Source: Opisthorchis felineus
Taxonomy: Eukaryota; Platyhelminthes; Trematoda; Opisthorchiida; Opisthorchiidae
Assembly (NCBI GenBank): GCA_004794785.1
Contig: SJOL01005755.1
Location: 281,661 to 345,660 of the forward strand
DNA length: 64,000 nucleotides
Direction: 5' to 3'
The notes under the pieces are model-generated. The model made no database searches and was not told the origin of the DNA. It worked only from the letters and a program-made list of their open reading frames with translations. Positions 23,301 through 38,300 of this stretch are shown piece by piece (positions within the stretch are counted from its first letter, which is position 1; every line of letters begins with the position of its first letter). Position numbers and translations under genes: made by a program.

Positions 23301-26300
23301 AACTGTCTTAGAGGCATGGAGGTCCAGACCTGACAGGACTTGCTCCGGTTTCATGATTCCAGACTACGATCCTCGGGCAAATGCCACAAGGTCAACACTG
23401 GCAAGTGAACTGTCAGCATGGAGTTCCAAGAGTGACACGGCGCAATCCGCAATTTTTTAAACCAGACACTATAGTCATCAGCTTCTGACGAATGGGCCGC
23501 TGTTTGACCGATGGTTTGGTCAGGGCCACCAGATGATGATGCGTACAACTGTGCTTGCCAGTTAAGCACACTTAACCTGGTTTTGATGTTGATAGCTGGT
23601 CAACCAGGGATATATTGCTACAATGTCACGAACAGTGCGGTTTACGTGTCACAAAACGGACATAGATTGTTAGTCAGGTGCAAAAGTGATTGTGACTCTT
23701 GCTGGGACCAGCGAACACCGGAATTCTTAACTCGGCCCAGCTTATTTGCATTATGCTGCGTGGGGTGTGCGTGCCGGTGGTGTTGACTCAGGTCAGTCAG
23801 GCCATTTGGGTGACCACGTTCGTTGCAACACTCATTGGTGTGAACTCGACGATGGACTACCAAGCCAGCTTTCGATTTGCAGCACTTGCCACATTCCTCA
23901 CACGTGAGCCCCACAAGTCTCTCCTGTGTACTGGTTGGAACTGGTGTGGAAGCACCAGATGATTCGTTTTGTATATTGTCGAAAGTAACCAGCACATCGA
24001 AATCAAACAGGGTGGTTAGTCCCGTTTGGAGTTATTGGACTCTTAGCTCACCCAGACTGACTTCCGGGTTACCCAGTCGGTACTACGAGGAGGTGGTTCA
24101 GCGCGCACATTGCTTCGGCACATTTGTGCCGAATGGATCAAAAGCAGAAGAATGGCGTTTCCATCAGCAAGCCGCTTTTGGTAGGTACGTTATGTACTCG
24201 AACGGTTCGCGTTGAGAGACGCAGAGCCTTAATACCGAAGTAGTCGAAAAGTGGGGTCTATCTAGAAGATGCAGTGCCACATTACAATACAATATAATAG
24301 AATACAACACAAAATAACAGACGCCAAACTGTAGGGGGTTCCCGTGGAATGCACCAACGGGTCCCAAATGTACACTAAAAATTTGAAGAGATGTCTTGGT
24401 CGAAGAAAGCGTCAAACTAGGGAATACATCACGGCAGATTTGAGAAACTACAATTATATCAGGGTCATACTTTACATGAAGAAGTAACGCTGAGTCCATC
24501 ATCTCAAGAAACGAGGTTATATGTCTCGACAAATACACTCGTTTGCATATCAATTTGGTTTTGACCGGAGACTCACCTGGAACCGAGCTGAGTATCTTGT
24601 TTATGATGTTCTTAAGCAACTGAATGTGCTGCACCAGGCCGCCTCATGTCCCTTAGAAGACGTACAATAACGAGGTACTCTCGGTCTCAATAAAGTGTGA
24701 GCACTATGAACAGAACCAGCAAATTACCCATTGTTTTGTTTGTACGACCTCCGTAACTGGGTTGTGTTCAAATTCAGCAAGCCCCCGTTTCCTATATCAA
24801 GCCGTCTATTTCTTCCGATACCTCCTTACTCCAATTTATTAAGCAACTGAAAACGTAGGTGAGATGAAATAAAGCATTTTGGTACCTACCTATCGGTGGC
24901 CACCAGTATCATCAACATCTTACTAGCCACTAGAGTGTAAGATCTTCCTTTCAATTGAGTTAATTTGATGCGAGTGGCATCCTTAGAGTCACTCCAAGGT
25001 ACATCTTCAGCGAACTAGACCTAACCGAGCTCTGCAGAACAGCGGGGAAAGATAGTTCTCTTTTTCCCTCTATATGTTAAGAGGATTTCAAATTTGCATT
25101 GAACTGGAGGCTATCAATTTTATAACAGCTGTATATTCGCTCACATTCGCTTGTCCAGTCTGGGTGACTGAGGGTCATTTCAAGAACATTTGCCGTTAAT
25201 CAATAGACCGCTTGAGAGCTGGTGCGCTAGCCATATCCCCATCGGAAAACGTTGGTTGAACGTACTTCCGATGGGCTTAAGTAACATAGAAGTTAGACCC
25301 TCGACGTTCTCAGTTACCATCATCACTTTACGGGAAAAGCGCTCGGCTTCACTAAACCTAGAGATCAAGCAAGAGACCACCCTCAGAACCCATTCCGATG
25401 AGTGCATAAAACCATCGATAACTGGGTGTGCCAGGATCACCAATAATCCGTATTCTGTTGACCAACCATTGTACACAACTCCATGGTTTCTATGTGGCGC
25501 TTAACTAACTAGCATTACGTAAACCTGTAAGCTGGGTTTTCCGCTTCCTGGAGGTTGTTTTGACCAACAGCACAATAAAAAGCAAGGAAGGCTTGTCGTT
25601 TTCAAACTCCCGTGTTATAAATCCGATATCCGATTTAATAAATTGGCCTATTGGGCATATTTTCCGCTGGACGTGGTTGATACGCTTCGAGGAACATTTG
25701 TAGACCCTCGACCATGTGCATGTTGAGATCATATTATGTCCAGAGGCCTTACACTTGAGTAAGGAGGACACAGTGTTAGAACTGCGCACCACAAAGAGCA
25801 AAACAGCGCAGGGGCGAGCCGTTGGTGTTGTCCGTCTGTATTATGGTAGTCTTGTAAAAATCCTGAAAAGCCCACCTGGAAACTTCGACTGTCGATTGCT
25901 GATTACACATATGTACGTCTCCAGACGACAGCATGACTTACCTTCCATCGCGAATGCGGATCCCCCCACAAAAAACGCCACGAGGGAACACTTCACTCAA
26001 GGCGAGAATTTTATGGAAACGAACTTTTCTTCGTGTCTAGGCAAAAACACGATGGTGGACTAAGTTGTCCGAAGCCACAATTTAGTGCCACCTAACTCCA
26101 TCTGTGGCAGTCCGTTTCCAGGGAAACTCACACTTCGTTGTTAGACTGCACAATTTATCCAAGCGGTAAGTTACTGCCGTATAGCATTTATGTTTGTTCA
26201 GCTTAAGTACGTACAGAACCTTTTAGCTTCATCCTGGCATTTGAGTTTCTCAGCATATTTGCTGTACTTTTGATGATTGATTGGTTTGCCAAATTTAAGT

Positions 26301-29300
26301 TGAGCTGTGTTGTTCTGTCTGCTGCAGAATTGTGGTTCTAACATGTGACCCATTTCTTTATGCTATCTTTTGCACGTGACATCTCACTGATTTCAAGACT
26401 GTGCTTATTTTACTCATGGTCACTCAGAGAAATATTTAACTCTTTGGCACTAAAGACCATCCCACTTGCTGTCTTACACCACATTTCTTCGAAAAATATT
26501 TACTACAACTTTTTTTTTAATTCGACTAGTTCTGACAGGCGAATTAATCGATCGTCATAACCAAGACAGCTATTGGTTCGTCGTTCAGAGTCAGACATAC
26601 CGATCAAATCGCTAAAGCGTGAACACGTTCGCCTGTTCAGACGTGAAAATCCAACGTGCGCTGGTGTAAAAGTGGTAGAACACTCGCCTCGCATGTTAGA
26701 TGTGCGGAGTTCAAACCCCGGCACGGGCATAGGATATGCACTGCTAATGAGCTCTAATAAGAGCCAAACTAGAGTTCAGTGCTTCCCCCCTTTCGTGTGG
26801 ACTCACCAGAATAATTGTACCAGCACAGGGGGACGACTGTTGAAACGAGAGTGATGTGAATGTGAACACTACATATCCCGCAACCACCCACAACAAAATT
26901 CGACAATTACACTCATCAGTATACCAATTTGGTTTTCACGGGAGCTAATTACACGTGGCTCCAGGCGACGCTCAATGCCATTCAACGGGAAGCAGACCCA
27001 TTGGACCAGATGGGGTGATCCCCCTCTCCCTTCAATAGCCTTGATAGTATTTCTATTCGATTTACCTCTTCATTTCCGTTGTAGCCTTGAAATTTGCACT
27101 TGTTAATGAGAAGGCTTGAGATGCACCCTCGGAGCACTTTGGACATGCCTGATATCCATGGTTGCTCACGATGTGCCAGCTAGTTCTCTCATTAGATGTA
27201 GACATATCAAAGTAAACGAAAAGTGACCGCCTCCCACTGGTAATTTACCATAAGGTTGAAAACAATAAAATGACAGAAACTCGGCTGATAGAATGGAACC
27301 GGAGTCCAACCAACAATTGGAACTAAGGTTCAGGCAGTCGCACTCAGGAGACTCATGTCATGTGAGCAGAGGCAGCGGTAGACCACTGAAGTACGTATGG
27401 GTGTCGACGGACCGCTTCTTAGTGCCCTTCGGTGTCAGGTTAATGACAAATTGCAAACGAATGTCGCTTGACCACGTCCTTCATTAGAAAGCTAGACTGC
27501 TGTTATTGCGACCTTGGAGCAGAGCTAGCAGTTACGATCCAATCTTACTCACCAGGTCCTACTTCACTTGAGCGGCATGCGTACAGGAGCCGACAACTAT
27601 AGAGTTGAGTAGCACAACCTGGGTACTCACAGTTCGAAAGCTTCTGGCTGGATGTCTGCCTCGATCCAGCCCTCCACTCTAGCGCCTTACTTCATGGTTG
27701 CTTCGCGGCGTCCGTACAATGCATTGGTATCAGAGCTGAATTTTTGCCTGTTACACCGCTCCTAAAAGTGCCCCAAGTTGATCGCAGTCCAGCTGTACCA
27801 CCAGATGACTTTTATTCAAGTGGTTAAATTTTTGATTTCTGAATCTTCCAAATGTTTTTGCAAGACCATATTTGCATGTGCCGTCATTGCTTTCTGATAC
27901 TTACCTGTTCGATCCGAGGTTGTATGCTTCGAAGATATTAAAGCGAAAGCACACCACTCATGGATCACAGCAGCCGATTTGTTCTCTTACTACCCATTAG
28001 TACCGTCGGTCACCACATGCCATTGTTTCCTCACAACACAAAACCCAACTCTGGTTTATTGATGGGAAACGCTGTGCGACTCAAACGGATCGTCCTCTGC
28101 TTCTTCGATTTCCATCTACAAATTTTATCTTGTTTGAGCTGTGGGAAACAAACACTTCCAGTCTCCGCACACATTATGACTGGGTAGTTGTGTTGTTGCA
28201 CACTCACTTTACCCTTGTTTGCGTTTTACCTGAGCAATCGAACGGATTTCTGCCCCATATTCTGTTTCTTCATTTTACTGAGAGCTTGCGTGCTTTAAGT
28301 GGTATGTTGTATTCGAACTGAGTTTGCTTATACCTTTTGTGCGTTTCAACTGATGCAGGTGTTTTTTTAATCTAGGAGGGTTTTTTAAGAATGCGAGTTT
28401 CTATCAGTTTTGCCAGTATTATATTGCTTTGAGTACTTTTTCACCAGTACCTTGGCTGTGTCATTCATTTGCATAGAATATGCTACAGTGTGCGGGCTAG
28501 GTCCAGTCACGCACGTTTCATCGCCTCAAGGTGGCTATTCGATTGCTACATCATAGTCGCACCTACCGTTTCACTATAGATATTTTAATCACTATTATTT
28601 GTCCTTCTGTGCGCAGTGACCACTTTTAGTGTAATCCAAACCGTCTGTTTGGATTGTAGGAATTATCCTTAAGCAACGCGTCCAATTTCCCTCTTGTTTC
28701 TGTATTTCATCAAGACAACGCGGCATTCCTTGAACAGCACTTGAATCAGTTTGGGTCTTGTTTTCAGTATACATTACATTTATTGTACAATCAGGCATCC
28801 GTATATCTGCCTTTCTGTTGCCTAGAGATGAAACAAACCTGGAACTGGCACAAATGACACTGGCGAAGCTTGACGCATGTCGCGAAAGTAACCCGTCAAT
28901 GGGTCAGGTATGCATTAATTTTTTCACAAATTCAGTTAGGTCAGTCCTATGTCAGCTCTTCTGTGTACCTTTTTTGGACCCCTGCCACTGTTAATCGACG
29001 GTTACTTACCCCTTTTCTATTACTGGGCATGTAGCTATGAGTTTGTTGTGTCGATCAGTGGCGGTCAGTGAGTGGCGATTGATGGATCGATGTCTTACCT
29101 TCCTACCACCTTTCCCGTGATCAGCAGTCGACTAGATTAACCCTTCTAAGGTGTAGGAAAGCGGTTTGTTAGATTGTGAGTGAGGTTGTTTAGAAAGGTT
29201 CCCTTGTGAGAACGGTTGTCCATTTAGGCCCTCTTACTCTACTGGGATGTCTGATATCATTCGGAATAAACAAAGTCATATAAGGGCAACAATACAACAA

Positions 29301-32300
29301 TGAGCCCGTTCAACCATTTACTCCCTGAATTCACACTCCAATTATATTGTATTTCACCCCATCCGTTCAGGGCACACACAAGGATCGAAGCATTTTGCTG
29401 ATTTTGGACCGTGGTTTCGATCCTGTCACTCCGCTACTCCACGAATTAACTTTACAAGCTATGTGTTATGATTTACTAACTGTGGTGAATAATGTTTACA
29501 CGTGAGTGAAAGCTATTCACCCTTTTTCTCGATAAACTCACGCCATGCACCTCCGCCTATCAGTCATTTTGAGTTCCTTCAATATGTATCGACAAAGTTG
29601 GTTGTCCTGAATGATACACCTAGTAAAATTTTTCCTTTATCTGTTTTGATTTCTGAAAATAATGATTAGTGATAGAAGGTGTTTTTTCCGAGAGTAATTG
29701 GTGCACTTCCATTCCGTAACATCTGGCCGTCTTCTTTTCAGTCTCGAAGAAACAGAGCTCGGTCTGTTTGTTGAATTGCTTAAACTCTTGTCTAGATTGA
29801 GGGGACTCCACAGAGGCATATAAACTGATTTCACCAGTTGATGGCAGTTTGACGCCTGTAATAAATATTCCAAAAAAACCCAATGGATCTTACTAACCTC
29901 GTGTATGTTGACCTATCTACAGTATTCTCGACTTCTGAGTCCACCTAATATCCAGGCCCATGTGTGTCGTTTATGAATTTATAAGGAAACAATAGAATCT
30001 CTCATTTTCTCGTCTGTTAATTGGCCAATGCCTCCTTGTTACTGTCCATAAAGAATAAAGTTGAAAATCGTTCAGCTCTAACATCCTTCCAGTACCTAGC
30101 TACTGTGCCGTTCGAAGAAAGCACGAGGGCTAAGATACTGCCTATACAGGAGCAGTCGAGATGCCAGGGTTGCGTTCGAACCACGGACCATCCGGGCTAG
30201 AAGTAAACTAAATTTAGAGTTGCTCGTTTGAGTGCTCAGAGCTCGTTGTCCATCTGTAGGCCGCCTATTGTAGGGGAGATGTGTTGATATAGGCTGGTGT
30301 CAGTCACGCATCGATACAGGCGATTTTTTATTTGATAGTTGTGTTTTATGTTTTTTTACAAGCTCTGTTGCTGTAATAGTGTGTTCATGACTCCTTCAGT
30401 GGAACGAATCCCTATGAAGCCTTCATGAATAATTTTTGATTTCCAGCGTATTCATGCAGACAAAAGATGATGACTGGTGAGCTATGCTGCTCATGCTGTC
30501 CGTTTTTACTTCTGAGCATAGTTTTATTTTTTGCCTTTTCAGTTATGGCAACAACCAGAAGGTGGATTTGACCGGTCAGGATACACTTTGGAAGGAACTT
30601 AAACACATGCACATCGCCGATGTCACAAGGTTAGTCCATCCTCACCCCCTGTTTTAGGTTCAGTACACTACCAAGAAAATGTTAGTCCAAGCACCTTTGG
30701 TATGAAACTTGTGCTGTGGAGCGTTCTCCAAAACGCAGAGGTGATCTGGAACTATTCTGGGGGTTTACTCTATGTATTTACTGCTCAAACATCTTGGGGC
30801 AAACCATAGCTTGTTTCGGTGATATCACTTTACTGAATGAACCCATTGGCAGCCGGTTCATCCTGTCTGCAGAACGAAAGTAGACTTGGGCAAGTAAGCC
30901 TCAGAGGTATGATTTATTTTCCGATTATATTCTCCAGCTTTCAGTAGCTACTAGCTACAACTGTTGTCCTCTAACCATCGACATTTCAACGAGTCAAGGA
31001 GGCTCACAGTTACAGCGGGAAGTTACAAGCTTCTTCGCGTTTAGTCGTGCCTGGTGTACTCTGTGAATTTTCTTTCTGATACATCGACGTCACTCTCACT
31101 CGGTCATTTTGGAAACAATGTGCAGTTTCAGAACGTGTTTTGTCAATAGTAACCAGCTTAGATGCAGTGGACTCTGTTGTTTCTACTTCTGAGCAACCGT
31201 GGAGTTAAATTACTTACATATCCTTCAGCTACCAATAAGAAGGTCCAGTTCTTGATCATCAGTTATTCTGGTATACACAGATTGATTCAGATAATGCTCT
31301 TGTCCGGTTTTCATCAAATTTTCCAGGTAAATGGGCTCCCCGTTCGGCAGTAGAAGCGCTGTGTGGATCACAAGTTAGAGAAATGTACCAAAACTTACTA
31401 TGCGATGCTCTCCGGACAGCCCCCTAGAAGGATATCGGTTTCAATTACAGAAAGCAACCCTTAATACATGCAATTTTTGAAGATGCTTTTGGCCTTTTTC
31501 AGCGCAGGCACATTAACCACTACATCTGAGAACGATCACCTTTAGTGCAAGATGCTGTATCCTTTCTGGGTTAGAGCACAATTCGATGGACGGTCAGTTA
31601 GACGTCAGCTCAAACGAGGCCTATGTAAGGATAGAGAGGCGCGGTGAAACCAGAGTGTTCGAGAAATGGAGGAACCTAGTGCACGGGGACTATTTCAGCT
31701 AATGCGAAAAACCGGAACCAAGGGGCCATTCGCTAATAAGTTGATCAGAGATGGTATCGGAAATCTAGTATAATTTAATGGGTAATAAACAGCCGTTCAG
31801 CTTTGATATCCTTTCAAGTTGCATAGCAACTCAGAAGAAGCGCTAGGGTTGAGGCACTGCCAGATTGTCCTAGCATAGACAGGGACCATAAAAATCCGGG
31901 GTTGTGTTCGAACCACGGACCTTCCGATCAGTAGGACCTCAGTTTCTGAGATACCAATGTGTCATTCTGTCTTGAAACACCATCGCGCTTCTGGCTCAGG
32001 TGAGCGTCCACTAGCGTTAGCCAAAGACGGTGATGTGTCTCTGTTCTGCTTTAATTACATTGAACTTATTGGGGTGTATGAGCGTTTTCCAGAGAACCGG
32101 AGGCAATGGTTCATGGCACTCAAGGCGACTGTTTCATTCATAGAGATAAGTCTCACCTGTTGTACAACTACGACCTTCCCTAATGTTTCGACGTCTAATT
32201 GAGACACGTGAGACCCAAATCTGAGAGGATTTCGACCGCGTTTTTACACTAATTCAGATGCTTGGGTAGCGCCGCACGTAACACTGGTATCGACTCCAAA

Positions 32301-35300
32301 GGAGTCTTCGACCTCATAGGTAGGTCAGCTCCCACACATATACTTGGCCCAAGTCGAATGCCCTTGAAATTTGTAAATATACTTCCTGCTTTCCATCCGA
32401 ACGTTTTTAGTCCAGCAAGAGTTTACAGTGATCTGTCAAAGAACTTTCTCACAGCCAGTAAAGCACGCCGTGACAAACCCTAATCCTACTCTTCGTTTAA
32501 TTTTGTCATTGGTATAATCAGTGAATGCACTCTACGTGGAACCGTACTCCTAGAAGTCGAAATGACACCGGGCGAAATAGTTTTGTCCGGCAATCATCAG
32601 TCCGAACAGAATATCGGAAGGGGCCCTTTGTTCTGGTGTGAATTTTACACTTTCAAAGTGCACATCCCTATTTAAGGATTTCCAGTTTCCTTGTATCCAT
32701 TCAAAACCCCAAAGTGAATGGCTTGGAATTGTTGATCACGTACATAGGCAGCTCTGCAATCTTGATCATGCTTCAATAGAACTCACTACACGCTTTATTA
32801 GAGTGCGAGTGATACTTGCCAACTTGTGTCATTCAAGGTAACGAAAGTAAATTTTGATGGAGCTGAATGACCTTTTAGACAGGGTAGCTGTGAAAGCTGC
32901 CTTAATTCGCTTAGCTTGGTCTCCGGTCATACGGTCACTGCTGCATCTAGCATACCGGGCGTCAGGCAACTGCAGCATGTGCGCAACGGATTGGTGCGTA
33001 AGCGAGTACTTGGCCACAAATCGAAATAGCTAAAGTGGAATATAAAGTGATTGGGACGTGTACTGCACATGCTCAGCCACCGTCCGTCAAAAAAAGCACC
33101 GCTTTTCATTCCAAACGCCTGTTGGCGAAAAATTCACGCAGGATGATTAGACACTGTTTCTTGGTGCCTTTTCTGGGTACAAGGCGCTGTTAATAAGTCC
33201 CCATCCTTCTGTCTTTTCACTCTTCTTTCTTCGTGGTTGTATGGTAGGTAGGTACCAGGGTTTACTACTGATGTATTCCTGTCGATGACGTTGGTGAAGA
33301 ACTTCATTCCCTTCTGTCAAATCCCGCTCTGCTCACCTGTTGCTTTGTGTTCCTCTGAATTCGCCATGTAGAACCGCGTTGTTCTCGGCGAACGACTACT
33401 CGGTGTGAACAACGTAGGACCGAGCCACCACAGCCTGTGGTGTCGGGTGAAGCAACTGCTGTCTGATCAAGCATCCGCTTCCTGATCATCCCGTTGCAGA
33501 TTTGTTGTTGTCAGCCTATTTCAATCGGGATTCTGGGACACCGGTGTCGGGGATGTGAAATAAAGCGAAAAATTCTTATTGCGCGCTTATTCTTGAAGCA
33601 ACCTGTGTACAGATCATCATCTAGCTCAGGGCCGGCAGACAGTTGATTTGGGGTCGTCGAAGTTCACTCTTTCGGCAAAGGCCAGGCCTCTTAAACGCTA
33701 GTGGGCGTGCTCCCTGAGACCGAAAGGAAATACCACAGGGACTGCTACGAGATTGGAGAATGCAATTTTGGCCCATTGGGTTCGTATGGGAACTTCACTT
33801 GCCACACCAGCTTCCGATATACACAAAGCGTTCTGCGACTTCCGGTGCCTTTGGATTGCAACGGCGTGCTTAAGGCTGTGGATCGTAATACATGGCTTTA
33901 CCCTTCGCCTGTCTAATAACATGTGCGCCTAGAAAGTAAGAAAAGTATCTTCTTTATCCTTGAGACGAGCTGGGTTCTTTTCCGCAGTAATGTGAACGCC
34001 GTGGTTTTGGAACTTTCCAGAATCCGCCTCGTCATCTCACCACAATCATCCACGTAGTCATCATTGACAGAAACACCAGAGGAGAACGTGGATGCCTCAA
34101 CACCGTACCGACGTTGATTTACTTGAACTGAAGAAAAATGGGATAACGAGGTTGACCTAAAGCAAGCCGATCACAAACACTCGAAGTGGTGACACCTACA
34201 ACACTCAGTCAGCTTGGACAGAAAGTGATAGCATGAACACCACTGGAAAAGCTTATCTTCATGTCTTTCAGTACCTCCAACCAGACATAGGGTGGGTCAC
34301 GTGGGCATCATCCTGGAAGGTGAACAGTACTCATGCCTTTCGGAACATCCTTCATTCCCTTCTGCCCTGCCATATTCTGTCAACCTCTAAGTTTCCACCA
34401 CTCTAACGTAGACATGAAAAAACACCGCAGTTCTCGGTAGATGATGACTCGGCATATGCAACATATGGATATTTTCTTTGAGTGGAATATCTGCTATTTC
34501 ATCAAAAACCTGTCACCTCACTGTACATTTGCTGACTCTAACCGAGACATCAGTGGTCAAAGACCTGAAGGGGTCTCAGACCCTCCAACCGATGTGACCT
34601 CCAGCCGTGCGACAATAAAGTCCGCACTATAGTCTGACACACGCATCCTTTGAGACCTTTTTGACGCCACAAGTCGCGCCCATTGGCAAATGTACTTCTG
34701 GTCATGTGATTCATCCGTTGACTTCGTGTGTCACACTACCGTCAGAGCGAATGCAACTTCGGAGATTCTTACAGCGTTCCACACCCCCCGGCGTTACTCC
34801 TTGATTTCCTAGAGGTATGTTCCAAGACCATATGTGGCGAGATCGCTCAGTGGTTAGATCGCGAATTTACTGACCGGAAGGTCCGTGGTTCGAACCCGAC
34901 CTTTGCATCTCGACTTCCCCTGTCTAGGCTTGGGCAACCTGGCAGTATCCCAGCCCTCGTGTTTCCTTCTGGTGGCGTGACAGCTAGGCACCGAAAGGGT
35001 GTCACAGCCGAACGATTTATTTATTTATCTCTTATATGTCCAACAGCATGACTGCACTTTGTGAGTGCGAAGCAAACGAGTGATTGGACGACCTGGGTTA
35101 GCTTTTCCAATAACGCTCGCGCTTCCTGCTCTTTTTCAAAGATGATAACAATCTCGTCTGCGTATTTCAGATCGAGAAGGTTTTTGCCCGGAAAGTTCAG
35201 AACAGCGGGGCTTTGGAAACCATTCAGAGTTCGTCTCACTGCCTTATCAATCAAGAAGATAAACAAAAGTGAAAAAAATTGTCACCCTTATCTGTCACCG

Positions 35301-38300
35301 CTGCTTGTATGAAAGCCTCTCAAGAGCTCCCCATACACCCACATGCCCATACAGATATGAATACAAAAAGCATAAGATATTCATGAACTTCCTGTTGCGC
35401 AAGCATGTTGAGAAGAATAAACTGGTCGGCAGAATCAAAAGCATCCTTGAAGTCAATGATGTTGGGCGCCGTTATGCGTCGCTCTAACTGTGACGGAGTG
35501 TGTAGATGTGGCACGCACAACCCCTTCTCGGCTGGAATCCTGCTTGCTGTTCTGGAGCTACGTCTTCGTGCGCTCTTGTAAGATGACTTCAAATAAGCGG
35601 TGCAGAGTATAGTTACAATGGGGATCAAGCTAATCCCTCTGTAATTGCCACACTCACTGAAGACACTTTTTTTTGAAAATGGGCACTACTATCGACTCCC
35701 TCCTGTTGGCTAGGATAGTCTCTGCCGCCCAGATAGGGGCAGATATGTTAGACAATCACAGACTAAGCAGTTCACCTCCACCTTTGAACAGAGCGGGTGG
35801 GAGTACGTCAGGACGCTTGAGGTAAAAAATGCATTCCCGTTTTTCCGAAGCCGTCGGAGGTTCTAAGTTCACTGTCCAGGATTATATTATGGAGTAGGAA
35901 TTCGATTCACCGACGACAAAATTAATCCGAAACAGAGATAGTTGAAATGTAGGACGCTATATTTTCTGGTGAGTTGTACGCACACACCAATTGGTGGTGT
36001 GGAGAATATGTGATGTTTACAAACTTTATAGACATACCCTGGTTTGCGGGCGCCTTTTGAAAAACAGACTCACTAGCAGAATGGCATACGCTCCTAAAAT
36101 CAAGGCATACCAAGATTATGGGTCACCTGTTCATGTGTCGTCGCTCTAATACTTGATTGAGTGTGTCGTGCTAGGCCGGAATCCTGCTTGGTGCCTTGGG
36201 GTTACATCTTGTCGCAAGGGATGTCAAGTGGGTATCCCGCAATATCTGCAAGCGTCCTTGATGACAAGGCTCCTGTTTCCTGAAGCTACTAGCTGGAAGC
36301 GAACAACTAATGGAAGTACCGATCAAAAATTTCTGTAACGTAAGCCTTGTGCTGTATTTAATTTTCTTTTTTCTATCATAAAAGACTACACCTGCAGCCT
36401 TTATGTCACTTTCAACCTCATCGGTTTACTTCACACATTTCCCCGTAGAACTCTACCTCAGCGTGTTCGAGAGTTTGCAGACAGCAAGAAACAATTCGCG
36501 AGTATACAGAATCGCGAATCATCATCTGAAGGTGGCTTTGACAACAAGGCAGCATCTCTGGAACCGGGTGAAAAGGGTACTCTTGGACTCCGTGAGCTGA
36601 GCAGTATAATCAAGCAGATGCCACAATATCAGAGTGAAGCTTCTAGTTACACTGCCGCCTATAATATCACTGAAGCGTGTATGAACGTATTCCGTCAAGG
36701 TGTAGATAAACTCTGTGGACTTGAGCAGGTTGGCTCCGTTCCTTATGCATTGTATCAGTTTATATTCTTTGCAAATGCTTTACCACTGTCAGGGTCATTA
36801 CACGGAATAGAATATTTTCGACATCTTATCCACAAACGCACCACATTGTCAGTCTGCCTATGAATTGTCAAAATGTTGTCCTTTTGTCTGCCTAAACTTG
36901 CGCACATTTCACCAGTTCACCATCCATGGACAGGTGACTGTCCCTGGTTTAGCGTATCTCACGATGGCGGGAAAACTTCTACTGGAGTGTGCTTAATATA
37001 ACACCCTACATGCAACCGATAAGCTCCAGTCAAGGCAGTGCCAACGTCATACAAGTTATGATCAGCCTAGTTGCCTTAGGACAAATGAAATACCGACCAA
37101 CCATCCAGTCTTCTCTAGTCTTCTTAGCGTATCGTAGCAATTTTGGGATAGATAAGTGAGAGGAATCGGTTTAACCCTTTGGTCTTTCATAGATTGCAGC
37201 AAAGGTAGTGTGGGATCTCGTCTGAGTTGATCTAAGAGTCCTTGTATCAATCAGCTGACTTCTGTTCGCACATGGCACGTCACTGTCCCTTTGTGCGATA
37301 CTAAACGCAAGAATTCGCCATAGTCTGTCTTTTAGTTACTACGCTCAATGTCTCCTGTATGTTCCCCGTCTAATTCTGTAACATAGGAATCCTTACCAAA
37401 TTTCCTATTTTAATTCTTCGGGATGTAGTAGTGCGTTATGTAATGCCCCCATGTAGCTGAATGCTGATGTTGAATTAGATAGCTATATTTTGACTCAGCC
37501 CTTTCTGTTCGGTTAACAAACCAGTAAAGTCCATCATAATTGTACAAATACCCACCATGTTATGGGTGTTGTCCGGCGGTAACAATGACGGCCGGTAAAT
37601 TCATACCCAAGTAGGCTTCTCCTTATTCCACGCCGTGTTGACACTACAACCACGTTTATATTCCATGTTAGTGCGCTGGGTATTTGGACGGTGGCCCACC
37701 GCAACAAACTCTAGGTGATTGAAATTATTAATGAAATAGATTAGCATCTTCTTCTATCGACACCACTATTGCTACATGTACATTTTGGACGTGATTATTC
37801 AAATGGATACTGTCCGCCTAATATATTTCCCGCTGTTTTGTCCGATGAAATGGGGTGATTCCACCTGTTTTCCTTTTGCTTTAGGCTCATCACCTCGACA
37901 GTCTGTTGAATGGTAACTGTTCATCGTCCTGTCTAGCCGACACATTTGTTTGTAAATCTTGATGCCCTTCTTCTTCATGCAGCCCATCCTGTGATAGACT
38001 GAGTAATTTTTGAACCCTCGGTTTTGAAAGTTTAGATTAAAATTAAATTCAAATGTTACGACTGCATTCTTGGAAGACAATTTCTCTCATCTTTCATTCG
38101 AGGACTTGGTAATGGGTCAAACCGCTGAAGGTGAGCCAGTACGGGATCCAATGCGTTGTTTATCGGATATGTTTCGGTATGACTTTACCTCGGTCGATGA
38201 TCGCCTGCGTCTGCTCATGATTTTCGTCCTAATCAAAAGTAAGTCATGATGTATTTATTCTCAATTGCAATTTGAAATCCGTTCGATAGACATTTTTTAT

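Larger units (their letters stand above)
21060..24000 (-). mobile_element. R2-like non-LTR retrotransposon with restriction-like endonuclease, inactive
   Basis: Reading from high to low coordinates gives an N-terminal C2H2 zinc finger, a short region ending [10 protein letters not shown] (the Myb-like position in R2 elements), a reverse transcriptase and a C-terminal Cys-His motif, then a PD-(D/E)XK-type endonuclease with KPDLIVV. This is the single-ORF plan of the R2/REL-endonuclease LINEs. Frames break several times, the RT has a deletion between GVRQ and DTLVDG, and the catalytic box reads ALADD. It lies antisense in unc-18 intron 5. No 28S rDNA is visible at either flank. Confidence 0.8.

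Noticed and set aside
24164..24634. A 156-codon open frame on the - strand
   Set aside because: Part of it is the antisense of the unclassified repeat and the rest has no recognisable domain.
26655..26733. Functional tRNA-Ala (CGC)
   Set aside because: Mismatches in T and anticodon stems. Kept only as a tRNA-like repeat.
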